Shown: positions 40,278 through 53,153, counted from the stretch's first letter. The stretch is 64,000 nucleotides of DNA from Rhabdophis nuchalis (GCA_039707465.1 CM077658.1:19457232-19521231), one strand, 5' to 3'. The notes: generated from the letters alone by a model not told the origin. A program made the numbers and translations.

Positions 40278-42496
40278 GAACTTTCCTGTTCTGTACTATG
40301 AAAAATAAATAAAACTTGGGCTGCAGATATTGTTTATAGTTCCCATTGCCTCTTTGTTGTGTTTCTCCCTGCTCAGTATGAACAAAGGTGTATTTTGGAA
40401 TGAGAAGCATTTACTTGTATTGGATGAAATCAATAACGGTCTCAGATTAAATTGATACTTTATGCATCCACATTGTAGATTACGGGGGGGAAAAACACCA
40501 ACCCAACCACATTTTGATAATTGAAGATTGGAAACGCTGCCAGTGGTTTTCCAAGCCAAAGGAAATCACTTCTTAATCCTACAAACATTTGTTTCAACTC
40601 CAAAATTGCATTAGAAACTTTTAGTTATAGTAAACTCTGCTCACCCATTAACAATGGAATTTTATATCATGCTTTCCAGCACCATCTGCTGGTTTCAAGG
40701 ATTAAGGAATACTAGTGCCAAGAAACTGAAATTTAGGTTTGTTCCTGAATCTGAGTATTTAAAACATTGCCCATTCTTTTCAATGTGTGTGTATCTCCAT
40801 GCATTTAAAAATAAATGGATAAGGTAAGGACATTAGAAACCTATTATGGGAATCTGGCAGAAGTTTCTTTTTTTCAATCCACTGAAAAGTGGATCCCTCT
40901 GTTTGTGTACTTAGGAAATATTTTAGGCCTCCATAGAAACTTTTTCTATTTCCACTTCGGAGTCATGAAGGAAAACTCTTTGGCACAGCGCCCCAAACTC
41001 CACCAAGAGGGCAGGGCCCATGTTGTTCCTAATAATTCCAACAGAGGGCTCAGGGCAGCTCCGAACATCTGGAACGGTTTTGGTTTAATGGATATTTAAA
41101 TACACATCTCTATTTAAAAATAGAAATCGATGTCCAGAATCTTGCTGACTTGAAGCTTGTCCTTTAATTTTCTTACCATTTTCCTTTCTTTTTTTCCAGG
41201 CTTTGGTGCTCAAGGAAAATACCCCACACAGGGTTCGGGGTGGGTGGGTGGTTTGCTTACCAGATCTGCATCCACCCCTCCTCTTGTTGGTCAATAGATG
41301 AAGTTAATTTTTCATTTTCATAGCAGATAACCACATGTATACTGTTACATAACCAGCATTGTTTTATATTATTAAATAGTTACATCAATTCGTCTTACCA
41401 TCAACCCCCAAGAAAAATTATTGGTTCTTCTGCTCTCCATACACCATATGTGTACTCTGTCCATCACTTTCTTCTCCCTCTCTTCTCCTCCCTACCTCCT
41501 TTCTACCTTCTGTCATCCTTCTCTACTTCTCCTTCCTCTCTCCTTCTCCTCTCTCCCCTTTCCACTCCTTCTTTCTCTCCTCCTCTCCCCACCCCCTGTC
41601 CTCTCTCCTAACCCTCTCTTCTTCCCTTTACCTATCTCCCCTCTTCCACACCCTTCATCTCATTTCCTTGGTGTATTTCAATAGATGAAGTTATTGTTAC
41701 TCAATATTTCTATCTTGATTTTCCTATGTTGAATTGATGTCTTATGCCACATTGACTGCTGGATGTTGAGTCTTTACTCTAGTCTTTGGGTCTTGGGAGG
41801 CCTCACTGGACTCCAAATAGGATGGAGATGAACAAGAGCAGTGAACAATTCCTTCCTTGAATTGGTGCGTTCTGCTTCTGTTTTACACACTTGAACCTTT
41901 AGGGCAAGCGATTGACATCCTATTACAGGTACTCCTTGCTTAACAGCCGGTTGCTTAGTGATCATTGAAACTTATGACAGAACCTCCACCTGGCTTCTAG
42001 AGTTACGATGGTGTCACTTTTCCCCCTGAAAGAAAGACCTGCACACCTCAGGTAGAAATAACCCAAATGTTCTCAACGTAAAAAATACAGTCAAAATTGC
42101 CAACACGCTGTCACCGTTCCTTTACCTTTTTCTCTTCTGGAGTTTACACCCCCATTTCTGCTTATTTCATGATCCTGACAGCAGAGATTCTCACAACCAT
42201 CCTACCACCTGGGAAAGGAAAGTGAGTGTTTATTTCTTTATGTGTTGCATGTTTGTTTGCAATCACTTTGATATATCTCTTTGATTTAAAGATCCCAGCA
42301 AACTGCTGGGATTTGCCAGAAATTGGATTTATATAAAATGCAACAAGCCAATAGAAGAAACATCTTCCCTTTTGCTTGGAGGGAGCGGGGAGAAGGCTGG
42401 CAGGAAAAATTATAACTTCCAGTTCTCAAAATACCAGGAAGAGCCCCGGCCTCAGGCAAGGAGTGAAATGCAACGGGTTCGCGCCAATTCTCCCGA
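40278..42496. other. mostly unique DNA with CT-rich tract and DNA-T tip
   Basis: 41455-41660 is a CTCC/TTCTC-rich tract. 41930-42030 carries a DNA-T end (CAGGTACTCCTTGCTTAAC). The rest shows no recognisable family or gene. Confidence 0.45.
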
Positions 42497-42690
42497 AGCG
42501 ATACGTTTACGTTTACTTAAATTTATATACCGCCCTATCTCCCTTGTGGGACTCAGGGCGGTGAACAGGCAATTATAAAACATCAGGTACAATAAATATA
42601 ACAAAAACAGATTAAACAAAAACCTGCTCTAAAAAGTCCCTAATAAAACCCAATTGATAAAACAAATTTAAAAAGTTTTTTAAAAAAAGT
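42497..42690 (-). mobile_element. L2-type LINE 3' tail
   Basis: TTTACTTAAATTTATATACCG, then CCTATCTCCCTTGTGGGACT and CAGGGCGGTG, the complement of an L2-type 3' end, followed by A-rich 3' region. Confidence 0.7.
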
Positions 42691-42903
42691 TCCGATGATT
42701 AGCTGTGCAACAATCAGCTGTGCCTGATTGTCTGTGAGGTTCCTGCTTGTTTCAGGGGCCGTTTTGTGTGAAGTCCAGCTGCTTCTACATTGTGTGTGTC
42801 AGTTGTGCAGCCACACCCACTCAGTCATATGACCACCAAGCCACACCCACCAAGCCACGCCCACAGAACCAGTAGGGAATTTTTTTGAATTTCACCACTG
42901 TCC
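42691..42903 (+). mobile_element. hAT-type MITE, right part
   Basis: CACCAAGCCACACCCACC and GAACCAGTAGGG, then TTTGAATTTCACCACTG, the right terminus of the family. The left terminus is not identifiable. Confidence 0.5.
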
Positions 42904-43115
42904 TGGACAATATATTTCTTCCGGAATTTACAATTCTGTTTGCTTCCCTTCAAAAGAATGCAAACCACCTTAACTATCTCAATATCAGTTGAGACAAGGA
43001 GAAACATCATAGATCAGTCATAATCTGGCAACTTTATTGCAGAGATGTTCTGTGTCTTGGATGAACCACACAAGGAGATTTTTCATGTCCGTCTCCTTAT
43101 GTGGCACCAGGAGAA

Positions 43116-43483
43116 TGTCAGGCCTGGAAGCCATCTTATGCATTGGGGCTCCAGACCTGCCACATTTAATGCTCTGGGAAACTGGGAGGGGGGGTTATAT
43201 GGAGTGGGGTAGATATATAGTCAAAATAACATTCCTTTTTCTGTGAGTAAAGGACATCTTGCCCTGCACCTGGAGTGGCATGACTGGGAGGCATCTCCAG
43301 TTGGGACGGTGCCTGATTGGATCATGTGATGGACAGGTGGGTGCTGGGCAGGGACTTAGACTTTCCCTTGTTGGGTGGGAAAAATCTGAAAGCTTTCAGA
43401 TTCAGGTTTTCCCAGATGTGCTAATATGACATCCCCCAATAAAGAGTTTCCTTTTGTTAGGGATGTTACTTGGAACCCGGACA
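43116..43483 (+). mobile_element. LTR-2 copy
   Basis: Starts TGTCAGGCCTGGAAGCC and ends GGAACCCGGACA. It aligns with 9699-10089 in opposite orientation. CCCAATAAAGAG at about 43437-43446 supplies a polyadenylation signal close to the end. No internal region or target duplication found. Confidence 0.6.
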
Positions 43484-43893
43484 GAAAGCATTTTTCTTCG
43501 AATGCTGTGTCAGGTGGGCATTTCAAAGTGCCTTGACAAAACCAGCTCCCATTATAGAAAAAGAAGGAAGCCTGTCTCCTCTCCAGAGTCCCTTAAAATG
43601 GATCCTCGGAGCTCACCACCCCACTGGAAATTCTCCCTGACTTCTGATCACTTGCAATCCCAATGCCTGACCTTCTTACTGAGATCAGGTTCAAATGGCT
43701 GTGGTTTAATGAGATCATTAATTCCAAGTCGAGGCTCATGGATTGCTCTTTAGCAGTTAACGTAGCCGATGGCGTGTTCGTTCCTTCCATAGGTCATTAT
43801 GCTTGTTATTCAGCCTGTAGCTTGTTCTCAAAACGGTTGCGTGAGGTGGCAGAGCGAAGGAAAGTAGACTTTGGAAGAGAAGGGGGTGAGGAC
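43484..43893. other. unassigned DNA after LTR-2
   Basis: Downstream of the LTR in sense direction, so it could include leader sequence, but no primer-binding site or gag frame could be identified. Confidence 0.3.
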
Positions 43894-44095
43894 CAGGGAT
43901 GAAATTCAACAGGTTCTGACAGGTTCTGGAGAACCGGTAGCGGAAATTTTGAGTAATTCCGAGAACCAGCAAATATCACCTCTGGCTGACTCCAGAATGG
44001 GGTGGGAATGGGTATTTTGCAGTATCCTTCCCCTGCCATGCCCACCAAGCCATGCCCACAGAACCCATAGTAAAATTTTTTGACTTTTTTCAAAA
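43894..44095 (+). mobile_element. hAT-type MITE
   Basis: CAGGGATGAAATTCAACAGG start, then GGAGAACCGGTAGCGGAAAT and CACCAAGCCATGCCCACAG, as in the copy at position 4. The right terminus is degraded. Confidence 0.55.
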
Positions 44096-44248
44096 TGGTG
44101 AGGACCATCTTATGTTGAACTTTTGGTGGGCATTAGGAGATTTCCTGAGAGGCAGGACCAACCATGTGTGCTGGAAGGCTAAATTCATTCAATTAAATGT
44201 TGACCAGAGCAATGAAAACGTTGCAATTAAATCATTTTAAAAAAAAAT

Positions 44249-44350
44249 ACAGTGGTACCTCAGTACTTATTGTTAATTGGTTCCAAGAGGCACATTGAGT
44301 ACCCAAAACAAACACATTTTTCCCATAAGGAATAATATAGTGAGTCACAA
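44249..44350 (+). mobile_element. DNA transposon end, CAGTGGTACCTC type
   Basis: CAGTGGTACCTCAGTACTTA and CCCATAAGGAATAATA are characteristic of Tigger/mariner-like non-autonomous elements. Only the left part is present before hAT-related text. Confidence 0.45.
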
Positions 44351-44625
44351 GGCAGGCAATACCAACAAATTCTAGCTTGTGCGTACTAACAGGCCGTTTT
44401 CTGGCCATTTGTCGGCTGTTTTCGGCCTGGGTTTTGGGCCAAATTTAGCCAAAAAAACATCCTGAAAACTGCCCCCAAAATGGCTGGAAAAAACAGCCAA
44501 AAAGAGGCATGCGCATACTGGCCAGCTGGACTTCGGGTTTCCGGCAGCTCTGACACACACACACTCCAGTTTGGACACTCGGTGCCAAAAAGTTTTGCCA
44601 TCTCACTGCTCTAGGGGGCAACTCA
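44351..44625 (-). mobile_element. hAT-related fragment
   Basis: GGCATGCGCATACTGGCCAG and CTGGACTTCGGGTTTCC, then GGTGCCAAAAAGTTTTGCC-ATCTCACTG, resembling the right end of 5145-5448 (CCATCACTG). Confidence 0.5.
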
Positions 44626-45234
44626 AAGCAGCACCTCCAGTTCTAGGTTGTAGCTTCCAAGGGAAATTTGCGTTATTCCCTTTCTAACTGTAGCTCTCAA
44701 TTTGACATGCAGACACACGATGAATATCAAAGTATTATCGTAATCTACATCAGGGAGCCTGTCAGGAAATTGTTGGGAAAATAAAGTGAATCAATAGCAT
44801 GTCAAGAAAATCAAATGTGGAGAGGGGGGAAACGCTGAATATTCATGAACCCGGTTTCAAGGGGCTGCCAGAGATTTAGAGAAGGCAAAGCAGCTTGTGA
44901 GATGGTTCAACTTTCTGGGAGACAGGATATGATTTAATGTCTTTCAAGTTCACTTTCAAAATTTCTTTTGCAAAAAGGATTGGGGGACATGATGGGTGAC
45001 GTTGTCATAGTTGGAGGTCGGATGGTCCTCAACAAATGACTGTAAACAAGCTTAGCTGTTAGGCATAGCTCACGATGGTCATTCATTGGGTCGGTCACAT
45101 GACTGGCCCGGATTTAATTTTGCAGCAGCCGTTAAGTGAACGTGGCGGATGTAAAACCAGCGCAGGAGTTGTAAAATTATTACTGTTACTAAGTCTGCAT
45201 TACTATTAATCTTCTCATTGTTTCTCCTCAGTTC
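44626..45234. other. unique DNA plus a diverged DNA-T fragment
   Basis: 44995-45185 has GTCGGATGGTCCTCAACAAA, CACGATGGTCATTCATTGG and CCGTTAAGTGAACGTGG, a diverged DNA-T copy. The rest is unassigned. Confidence 0.45.
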
Positions 45235-45590
45235 TATACAATACAATAGCAGAGTTGGAAGGGACCTTGTAGGTCTTCTAGTCCAACCCCCTGCATGGGC
45301 AGGAACCTTATACCATTTCAGACAAGTGGCTATCTAACATCTTTTTAAAGGCTTCCAGGGTTGGGGCATTCACAACTTCTGGAGGCAAGCTGTTCCAGAG
45401 GTTAATTGTTCTTACTGTTAGGAAATTTCTCCTTAGTTCTAAGTTGCTTCTCTCCTTGATTAGTTTCCACCCATTGCTTCTTGTCCTGCCCCCAGGTGCC
45501 TTGGAGAATAGTTTGACTCCCTCTTCTTTGTGGCACCCTCTGAGATATCGGAACACTGCTATCATGTCTCCCCTGTTCCTATCACCCATC
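45235..45590 (-). mobile_element. CR1 LINE 3' end
   Basis: AATACAATAGCAGAGTTGGA and GGGACCTTGTAGGTC at the tip. The minus strand encodes RGDMIAVFRYLRGCHKEEG and RTINLWNSLPPEVVNAPT in one frame of 93 codons. Short tail. Confidence 0.9.
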
Positions 45591-45837
45591 TTCTCCTACT
45601 TATGACTGTATGGCTGTAACTTAGTTGCTTGTATCCTTACAATTGATATTGTTTCCTAGTATGATTTGATTGCTTATTTGTACCCTATGACTATCATTAA
45701 GTGTTCTACCTTTTGATTCTTGAAGAATGTGTCTTGTCTTTTTATGCACATTGAGAGCATCTACACCAAAGACAAATTCCTTGTGTGCCCAATCACACTT
45801 GGCCAATAAAGAATTCTATTCTATTCTTGTTCTTGTC
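45591..45837 (+). mobile_element. LINE-C 3' end
   Basis: Ends with CTTGTGTGCCCAATCACACT and TGGCCAATAAAGAATTC, then TTCTA units. Same 3' region at 47950-48232 and 59765-59950. Confidence 0.8.
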
Positions 45838-45900
45838 CTGTCCTGTCCTGTCCTGTCCTATCCTATCCTATCCTATCCTATCCTATCCTATCCTATTCTA
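45838..45900 (+). repeat. (TCCTG)n(TCCTA)n pentanucleotide
   Basis: Directly continues the LINE-C tail (TTCTA to TCCTG to TCCTA), so it looks like an expanded LINE tail. Confidence 0.95.
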
Positions 45901-47329
45901 AGGTATGGTTTTTCCAACAACTGGAAATCACTTTCAGTTTTGGGCAAAACTATCGTAAAATGCAGTCATGTGACCACAGGACATTGCAGATGGCCACAAA
46001 AGCAGCCATATTACCAAGTAACCAAAATACAGTCACAATACTGGAGAGGAACCCACCCACTGAACAGCACTTCAGAACTGGTTCATAACTCTTTTTTCAG
46101 GACGTCGTAACCTCAAACCATAGCTTGTAAATTGGGAGTTACCTGTAGAATGCTCTTGCATGTGTTCAGTGAACTAGTAGCTCAGGAACATGGGTGAATG
46201 CCCTACTTTCCTTTCTTCTATAAACTACAGTATCTCTGCTTTCTACGCTTCCATTAAGTTTTCAAGAAGTCACAAGAACAGTCAACCGAACAGAAGTCTC
46301 CTCAGAGTGGGAAGTAGGAGCAACCAGGGAGACACAGAGCTATAGGAAAGGGTGTCACAGGATACAACCTATGCTCTGGCATCTCCAACCCTCAACCAAG
46401 CTCAAAAACGCCTCCAGGAGAATATCAGAAGAAATATAAGTCATCTGACCATGGGAGGTGAGCAATGGAACTTGGGAAGCAAGTTGTAACTCCCTTTTTT
46501 CAGGTAGATCACAACCTTGAGTGGTCATTAAGCAGCCAGTCATAAGCCAAGGACTACCTCTAGAGTGCTCTCACGTGTGTTTAGTGAACAAGTGGCTACA
46601 GAATTGGGGAAGGGCAGGTGGGAAATGAAAGAACTTCTGAAGCATCCTCTTCTGAAACAGTAGAACAGAAGCCTGTAAGAAGTCGCCAAGCACATTTTAG
46701 CAGAACATTCCTTCGCAACCTGAAATCACCGGGACAGACTTTACTCCTTGTTTCATGTTTGAGTAATCACCTTCCTACCTCCTTCCACATTAGTGCTGCA
46801 AGACTTAGATTTCTCTCCAGCAACAAGCAATCCTTTCTCTCTCCTTCTCTTCACCTTCCTCCTTGGGAACATACAATTAGGATACAATCAGGCAACAATA
46901 TAGCCAGGTTAACTCATTTGGAGAGCATGTGAGCAAATACCGGCTAGCCAGTCTTTCACAGAGCGCCAACTTTCTCACCATTCTTAAGTAACCGAAGGAA
47001 TAATAATTTCAAAACAGCTTAAGGAGGGGGGGGGAAAAGACATTTCATTTAGGTTTGTCAAAAACGGTCCCACCTTGGCGGCCTATTGAATTTCAAAGAG
47101 AGGATGAAGCTATCTTATGGTCCACCTTAATCCAGACTTTACAATTTCAACTGGAGCATTTGGAGCACAGCCAACAGAGAAATGTGTCATTACATTTCTC
47201 CAAGCAAGGGTTTGTGAATTCTCAACAACTTTGAGCGATGTGAACTTCAACCCCCAGAAGTCCTCAGCCAACATTGAGAAACGCTGTCCTAAACTGTTGA
47301 AGCAAAAGTTTACCTGTTGTTTTTTAAAA
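45901..47329. other. DNA-T fragments and unique DNA
   Basis: 45905-46145 and 46495-46557 are DNA-T pieces, each ending in an ACCTG/ACCTC terminus followed by TA. 47200-47290 resembles a hAT MITE (ACTTCAACCCCCAGAAGTCC). The remainder is unique, with poly-G near 47025. Confidence 0.5.
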
Positions 47330-48232
47330 TCTAATGTTCTATCTCACCTTTACTTGGTAGTAGGGGTGGAATTATACTTAGATAAAAGATACTTACTGTA
47401 ATGTCCACATTGCATAATGGGGATCTCAAAACAGCCATCATCATACAACTTGTGTCTTCCAATTCAGCCAACTGACCACTCTCCATAAAAAACAGACACC
47501 TACCATTAAAGTCATCAAAAAAGCACAACAAAGAATGTTCTTTCTGAGCCATCTCGGAAAGCTCAAACTGCCCAAAGAGCTATTGATTCAGTTCTATTAT
47601 TATTATCTAGGAATTATTGAGTCTGTCATCTGCACCTCCATAACTGTCTGGTTTGGCTCTGCAACCCAACAAGACAAACACAGATAATTAGATCTGCAGG
47701 AAAAACAATTGCTACCAATCTGCCTTCCATTGAGGATCTGTATATTGTACGAGTCAAAAAGAAGGCTGTGAAAATATCTACCAACCCCTTACATCCTGGA
47801 CATAAATTGTTTCAACTTCTGCCCTCAAAACGACACTATAGAGCACTGCACACCTGAACAACAAGACACAAGGACAGTTATTTCCCTGAATGCCATCACT
47901 CTGCTAAACAACTAATTCCCACAACACTGTCAATAATTTACTAAGACTGTATTACTATTATTCTTCTCTTCCTTCTTAGTATCTATCTCTTCCCACTTCT
48001 GATTATAACCATGTTGCTTGTATCTTTCAATTGGTATTGTTTTTATTTGTTTCCTAGTATGATATGGTAGCTTATTGGTAACCTTGACTATCACTAAGTG
48101 TTGTATCTTTTAATTCTTCATGAATGTATTTTTTATTCTCCGTACACTGAGAGCATCTGCACCGAAGACAAATTCCTTGTGTGTCCAATCACACTTGGCC
48201 AATAAAGAATTCTATTCTATTCTATTCTATTC
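47330..48232 (+). mobile_element. LINE-C, longest copy
   Basis: About 0.8 kb. With frameshifts and stops it encodes pieces resembling a Jockey-type reverse-transcriptase C-terminus (ESVICTSITVWFGSATQQDK, then a LLPS-like segment), then the 3' region GTTGCTTGTATCTTTCAATTG to CTTGGCCAATAAAGAATTC and TTCTA repeats. Left boundary (about 47330-47440) is approximate. Dead copy. Confidence 0.7.
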
Positions 48233-48881
48233 GCTGATTTCACACGGTTTCAGATTATTCAAATAATCTTCCAGCAGCAATGTTTTATATGACGATTCAT
48301 TGTACAACTACATTGACTTATGATGGAAATTTCAACCCCAAAGGTAGTCATAAACTGAGATTTCTTTGCGTTCATGAGCCATTGTCCCTCCTGGATAGGT
48401 GGAGCTATCAAACATGGCTGCCTTGGCCTGACATTAAGCCTCCTTGTTCTGCTATATTTCATTAAGTTTTTGGCACTGTCTTTTATCCTTTGTGTTAACT
48501 TTTGACTGACTGGAATGTTGGCCCTTCTCCAGTCAGACAACCAATGTAACTTTTATTTTTGGACAGCTCAATTGTTTGTTGGATTCTAAACTGGCAGTCC
48601 TGGGTGAGAAAAGATGTACTTGTTAGAATCTAAAGAACATTTAGTGCATCTGTCACTGTTAGAAACTGCCAGCCAGGGGAGGAGGAGGGGTCAAGTGAGG
48701 GTCTAGCTTGGTATCCTTCAGCAAAAGCCTTATCTGGTTGCTCCCAGGGGCAGACAAGCATTCTGGTGAGATTAATGTCAGATGTTAGCAATCAGAGCCA
48801 CTTTGTGATTAACAAAACTAATAATTTTATTATCTACCACCTAAGTTACAAGACATAGGGGATAGATAATAAGGGGATGCG
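48233..48881. other. unique noncoding DNA
   Basis: A possible DNA-T remnant near 48300-48355. Otherwise no feature recognised. Confidence 0.35.
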
Positions 48882-49228
48882 GTAAAGGGACGCAGTGGCT
48901 CAGTGGCTAAGACGCTGAGCTTGTCGATCAGAAAGGTCGGCAGTTTAAATCCCTAGTGCCGCATAATGGAGTGAGCTCCCGTTACTTGTCCCAGCTACTG
49001 CCAACCTAGCAGTTCAAAAGCACGTAAAATGCAAGTAGAAAAATAGGAACCACCTTTGGTGGGAAGGTAACAGCATTCCGTGCACCTTCAGTGTTGAGTC
49101 ATGCCGGCCACATGACCACAGAGACGTCTTCGGACAGCGCTGGCTCTTCAGCTTTGAAATGGAGATGAGCACCGCCCCCTAGAGTCTAGCACATATATGT
49201 GAGAGGAGCCTTTACCTTTACCTTATGT
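48882..49228 (+). mobile_element. Sauria-type SINE, full length
   Basis: GACGCAGTGGCTCAGTGGC (A box) and GGCAGTTTAAATCCCTAG (B box region, degenerate), the standard body, and 3' end CCTAGAGTCTAGCACATA and CCTTTACCTTTACC. Confidence 0.9.
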
Positions 49229-50504
49229 TACAAGAATCTCATCAAACTGCTTCCCTTCCCTTGAGAATAACCAGTTAAAGCTTCAAAGACCTTCGGGGAG
49301 GTCAAGTTTATGTCACTTGTGGCTACATAAGAATTCTAAGCTAGGCCCTCACTTGATCCCATCACTCCAGTCTGGCTCCCAACAATCACCTACTTTTCAT
49401 ATTCTCTCCATGTGGGGAAGGTAATTTGAGGTAGGTGAAGATAGGAGAAATGATGCTGAGCAGGATCAGAACTTCCATTTCAACTTTTCTGCGGAGTCCC
49501 ACACTCCTATTTCGAGTGGAAATAACTATTTGAAAACGTAAGTGAGATCTCAGGGCACTTTTTCCTCTGACCTCCCAAACAGTAGTAGTAGTGTTACTCC
49601 TGTGAGCAACTTGCCAAGAAAATACTTCACTTCTGCATTTGCGTCCTGTGGTTATTCCCCACTGTACTGGCAGCTGATCACACTAGAGAAGCGAAGAACT
49701 TCGCTTCTGGTACTACATCTGGAGTAAATTACTGTTCTTTGACCCCTGTATAGGCACGAAATATGGTTAGAACATTTCAAATCTTTTGAGGTTGGAAGAT
49801 TTGGAGTTTTTTCTAATGAGTCTGCTGAATGCTGGCATCAAAATGCCTTCAAAACACACATCTGTATATACAGTTTTTCTTTTTTTTTAAATCCTAATAG
49901 CAAAAGCATCATTTAAAGATCATTTCCTGAATTGTTTTGCCCACATTATGCAAAATCACCAAACCCATTGGCCACAACCATGTTGGAGGTAGAAATGTTC
50001 GAAGGCAAGCAAGTCTTTATAGATTCCAGCTTTTTTTCCAAGGTCTGTCTCTAAGGACCGTTTGAATCTATATTAATTTCCTTTCTGGCAGTTATGCGGC
50101 TGAGTATGAACTGCACTATTTCACTTTTAATCTGTCAGTAATTTAGTAATGCGCAAACTAATTATGCAAGATATTAATGTAATCGGTTTGGGAAGCTATA
50201 AAATCAATGTGTTTTTACAGCCCGCGTTACGGAGAACTGCCTTATTATAATCATATGTCAGTTACAGATCATATGCAGGGTTTCATTGATGTGTTAATAT
50301 AAACATAACCATCTATCCTTTTCACTGACATATTCATTACATTTCTTTCTTTTTAAAAAAATAGATTCCAACTGTTTCTTTTCAACAGTTGTGTTTATTC
50401 TCTGGCTTCTAACCCATCTAGCAGAATAATCTTATTTGCAGTTAAACTGCAGATATGAAGTTCTACATCCAGATACCAAATTCTGCACCCAGAGAAGATG
50501 ATGG
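49229..50504. promoter_or_regulatory. unique DNA including a conserved-looking block
   Basis: 50090-50290 has clustered AT-rich factor-like sites (TTAGTAATGCGC, ACTAATTATGCAAG, TTATAATCATATG, GATCATATGCAG) and no repeats. The rest of the stretch is unassigned. Regulatory role is inferred only. Confidence 0.3.
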
Positions 50505-50700
50505 AGAACTCCTTAGCTCCAGATTCTTCTCTTTTTGATTAGTTTCCATCCATTAATTCTTGTCCTGCCTTCTGGGGCTCTTCTTTCTGGTAGCCCCTGA
50601 AATATTGGAAGATTGTTCTCATGTCACCCCTGGTCCTTCTTTTCATTAACTAGACGTACCCAATTCCTGTAACTGTCCTTTGTATGTTTTATCCTCCAAA
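50505..50700 (-). mobile_element. CR1 fragment
   Basis: TTGATTAGTTTCCATCCATT, TTCTTGTCCTGCCTTCTGG and CATGTCACCCCTGGTCCTTC are the complement of the CR1 coding tail. Both ends truncated, the left end by the microsatellite. Confidence 0.8.
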
Positions 50701-50705
50701 TTTAG

Positions 50706-51055
<350 letters not shown>

Positions 51056-51059
51056 TAGA

Positions 51060-51372
51060 AGACAACTCTGAAAAAAGTGACCATACAACCATTTCAGCAT
51101 CTCTGTGGTCATATGATCAACTACCTCATATTTATGATGGTTGTGTTGTCCCAGGGGTCACACAATTCCACTTTTGTGGCTTTGAACAACCAAAATCAAC
51201 AGGGAAGCCAGTTTCGCCAAACAGCCATGTCACTAACTTAACAACTGCCATGATTCACTTCCTAACAAGGATGGCAAGAAAAGCTTGTAAAAGCAGGGCA
51301 AAGTTTACATAACCAACGTCTCACTTAGCAACATGTTAAGCTCAGTTGTGGCTGTAAGCGGAGGATGATTTC
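51060..51372 (+). mobile_element. DNA-T element
   Basis: TTTATGATGGTTGTGTTGTC, CAGGGGTCACACAATTCC, AGTTTCGCCAAACAGCC, CACTTAGCAACATG, matching the order of 24036-24396 over most of its length. Confidence 0.7.
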
Positions 51373-51378
51373 AGCATC

Positions 51379-51379
<1 letters not shown>

Positions 51380-51413
<34 letters not shown>
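51380..51413 (+). repeat. (ATT)n microsatellite
   Basis: Uninterrupted ATT units immediately right of the DNA-T copy. Confidence 0.95.
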
Positions 51414-51934
51414 TCAGCATCACCAAAAGGCCGTTTCGTGAGAGCAATGTTTGCGTGTGAGGGGACTGTGTTCTCATACCTCCGAAGGAGCGGTATTGAT
51501 CCAACAACGAAGCCGGGGCGAGGACATGGCGTGCTATTGACTGCCACTGCTATGGTCTCCAAATATTATTTATAGAAGCAAGCAAGAGCCACGGCATGAA
51601 AATGCTGTCCCTATAATCAGAGGTAATTGCTGGGAACTCAGGCATTGCACTCCCTGTTAACCTCTGCATGCTGAAACAACAATGGATTATATTTAAAGCG
51701 ATCGGGATTGATGCTATCAAATGACATAACTGCATCACAGAACGAGGAAGCGCCGTTTGAGTCATTGATTTTTGATTACGGCCTATCTTGTAACTCTCCA
51801 TAGAAGGAGTCCCTGCGACATAAAATTACTGCCATATTGTACAAGGGGAGGACTGGGGGGGGGAGGGGAATTAAAAAACATAACAATCAAAAGGAACTGG
51901 ACAGCCCTGGTTAAACGATGCTGTCCTCTGGAAT
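51414..51934. promoter_or_regulatory. unique, conserved-looking noncoding DNA
   Basis: 51580-51800 is repeat-free balanced text (ATAATCAGAGGTAATTGCTG, CAAATGACATAACTGC). No coding evidence. Confidence 0.3.
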
Positions 51935-51991
51935 GGAATTTTTCACACTTACAACCGTTGCACCATCCTCATGGTCATCTGATCAAAATGC

Positions 51992-52055
<64 letters not shown>

Positions 52056-52120
52056 CTGTCTATCATCTCTACCATCTATCTATTGTCTGTCTGTCTGTCC
52101 GTCTATCTATCTATCCGCAT
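51935..52120 (+). repeat. DNA-T tip followed by (ATCT)n compound repeat
   Basis: TTTTTCACACTTACAACCG and CATGGTCATCTGATCAAAA (51940-51990) belong to DNA-T. ATCT units follow at 51992-52054, then CTGT/CCGT variants to about 52116. Confidence 0.85.
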
Positions 52121-52427
52121 TGCATGTTTATTATTGTTAACATTTTAATAATTATATTTGAGCATAATTTGTTCTTTATAATATAGACTCTATCTATGTG
52201 TTTCGTTTTATGCACTTAGATGTATTTTTCTCAGAAGGAGCCTGCGGGTTTCACAAGATTCTCAAAGGCAGTTAAGGTTAAGACAGACAAAAAGAAGGAG
52301 ATTAAGAACCCTGCTCAGAGTAACAAAATATAAGCGTTTTCGGGCATTAAAAACCAATACCAGGATGTTAGTCAGAGTCTAGAAACAAACAATTATCAAA
52401 TGTGACTCTATTTTACGTCCAATATAA
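52121..52427. other. unique noncoding DNA
   Basis: No feature recognised. Confidence 0.35.
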
Positions 52428-52565
52428 TCATCATCATCATCATCATCAAATTTAATTTGTAAACCGCTCCCTCTCCCCACAGGGACTCGGGGCGGTGCAC
52501 AGGGAAAGTAAAAACAATAAATATACAAATATAAATACATAATATAAAAATACAGATTTGAGTGT
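52428..52565 (-). mobile_element. L2-type LINE 3' tail
   Basis: (ATC)n at the tip, then AATTTAATTTGTAAACCGCT and CCCTCTCCCCACAGGGACTC, complement of the 3' end of the L2 at 21204. Confidence 0.75.
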
Positions 52566-53153
52566 CCTCAAATCTTCAGAAGGAAAAAGTTTCTTTGGCC
52601 GCTCCTTCTCCTTTTCCTCCTCCTTCTCAGTAACATGTCACAGAGGCGTCAAAAAAATGCGAGCCAGTTCACCAAGTGCAATATGAAATATATTAATAGT
52701 CATCGCAGAATCATAATGAGCCAACAGTTCTAAAACGAGATAATGTGAAATCTTAACAGAAGAAATTATTCCTTAGCAATGACAAACATCTACTGTCACC
52801 TATTTTTTATCAGCTGAAAATAAAATAAGTGTTGATAATAAACTGACTATTGTTATTTTACCTTTAAAAAAAAAAGCATTGGGTATTTTAAGAGGGGTAG
52901 ATTAGACATTGGGGAGTTGAGGTAGGAGTAGCCCCTATGGGTTCACTCCAAAAACTCTTTTAGACTTTTCAGCTTTTGTGTCAAATGATTGAAGGTTTGA
53001 AGGACGTTCTCTCATCCTAGTGTATCTTTCTCCTGTCTTTTCCCAACCCATCTTCTGGCATCTGCAATTATATTTATTAGTCCCTATAGGGATGGTTGTG
53101 TTTTATTTCAGAGAAACCTATCTTTGAATAGTAGGAAAGGGATGTAGTAGTGG
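52566..53153. other. unique noncoding DNA
   Basis: No feature recognised. Confidence 0.35.

Noticed and set aside
48882..49000. tRNA gene candidate at the SINE heads (also 25256, 56902, 58603, 63657)
   Set aside because: A- and B-box-like sequence is present, but it continues into the SINE body and several copies have degenerate boxes. These are SINE heads, not tRNA genes.
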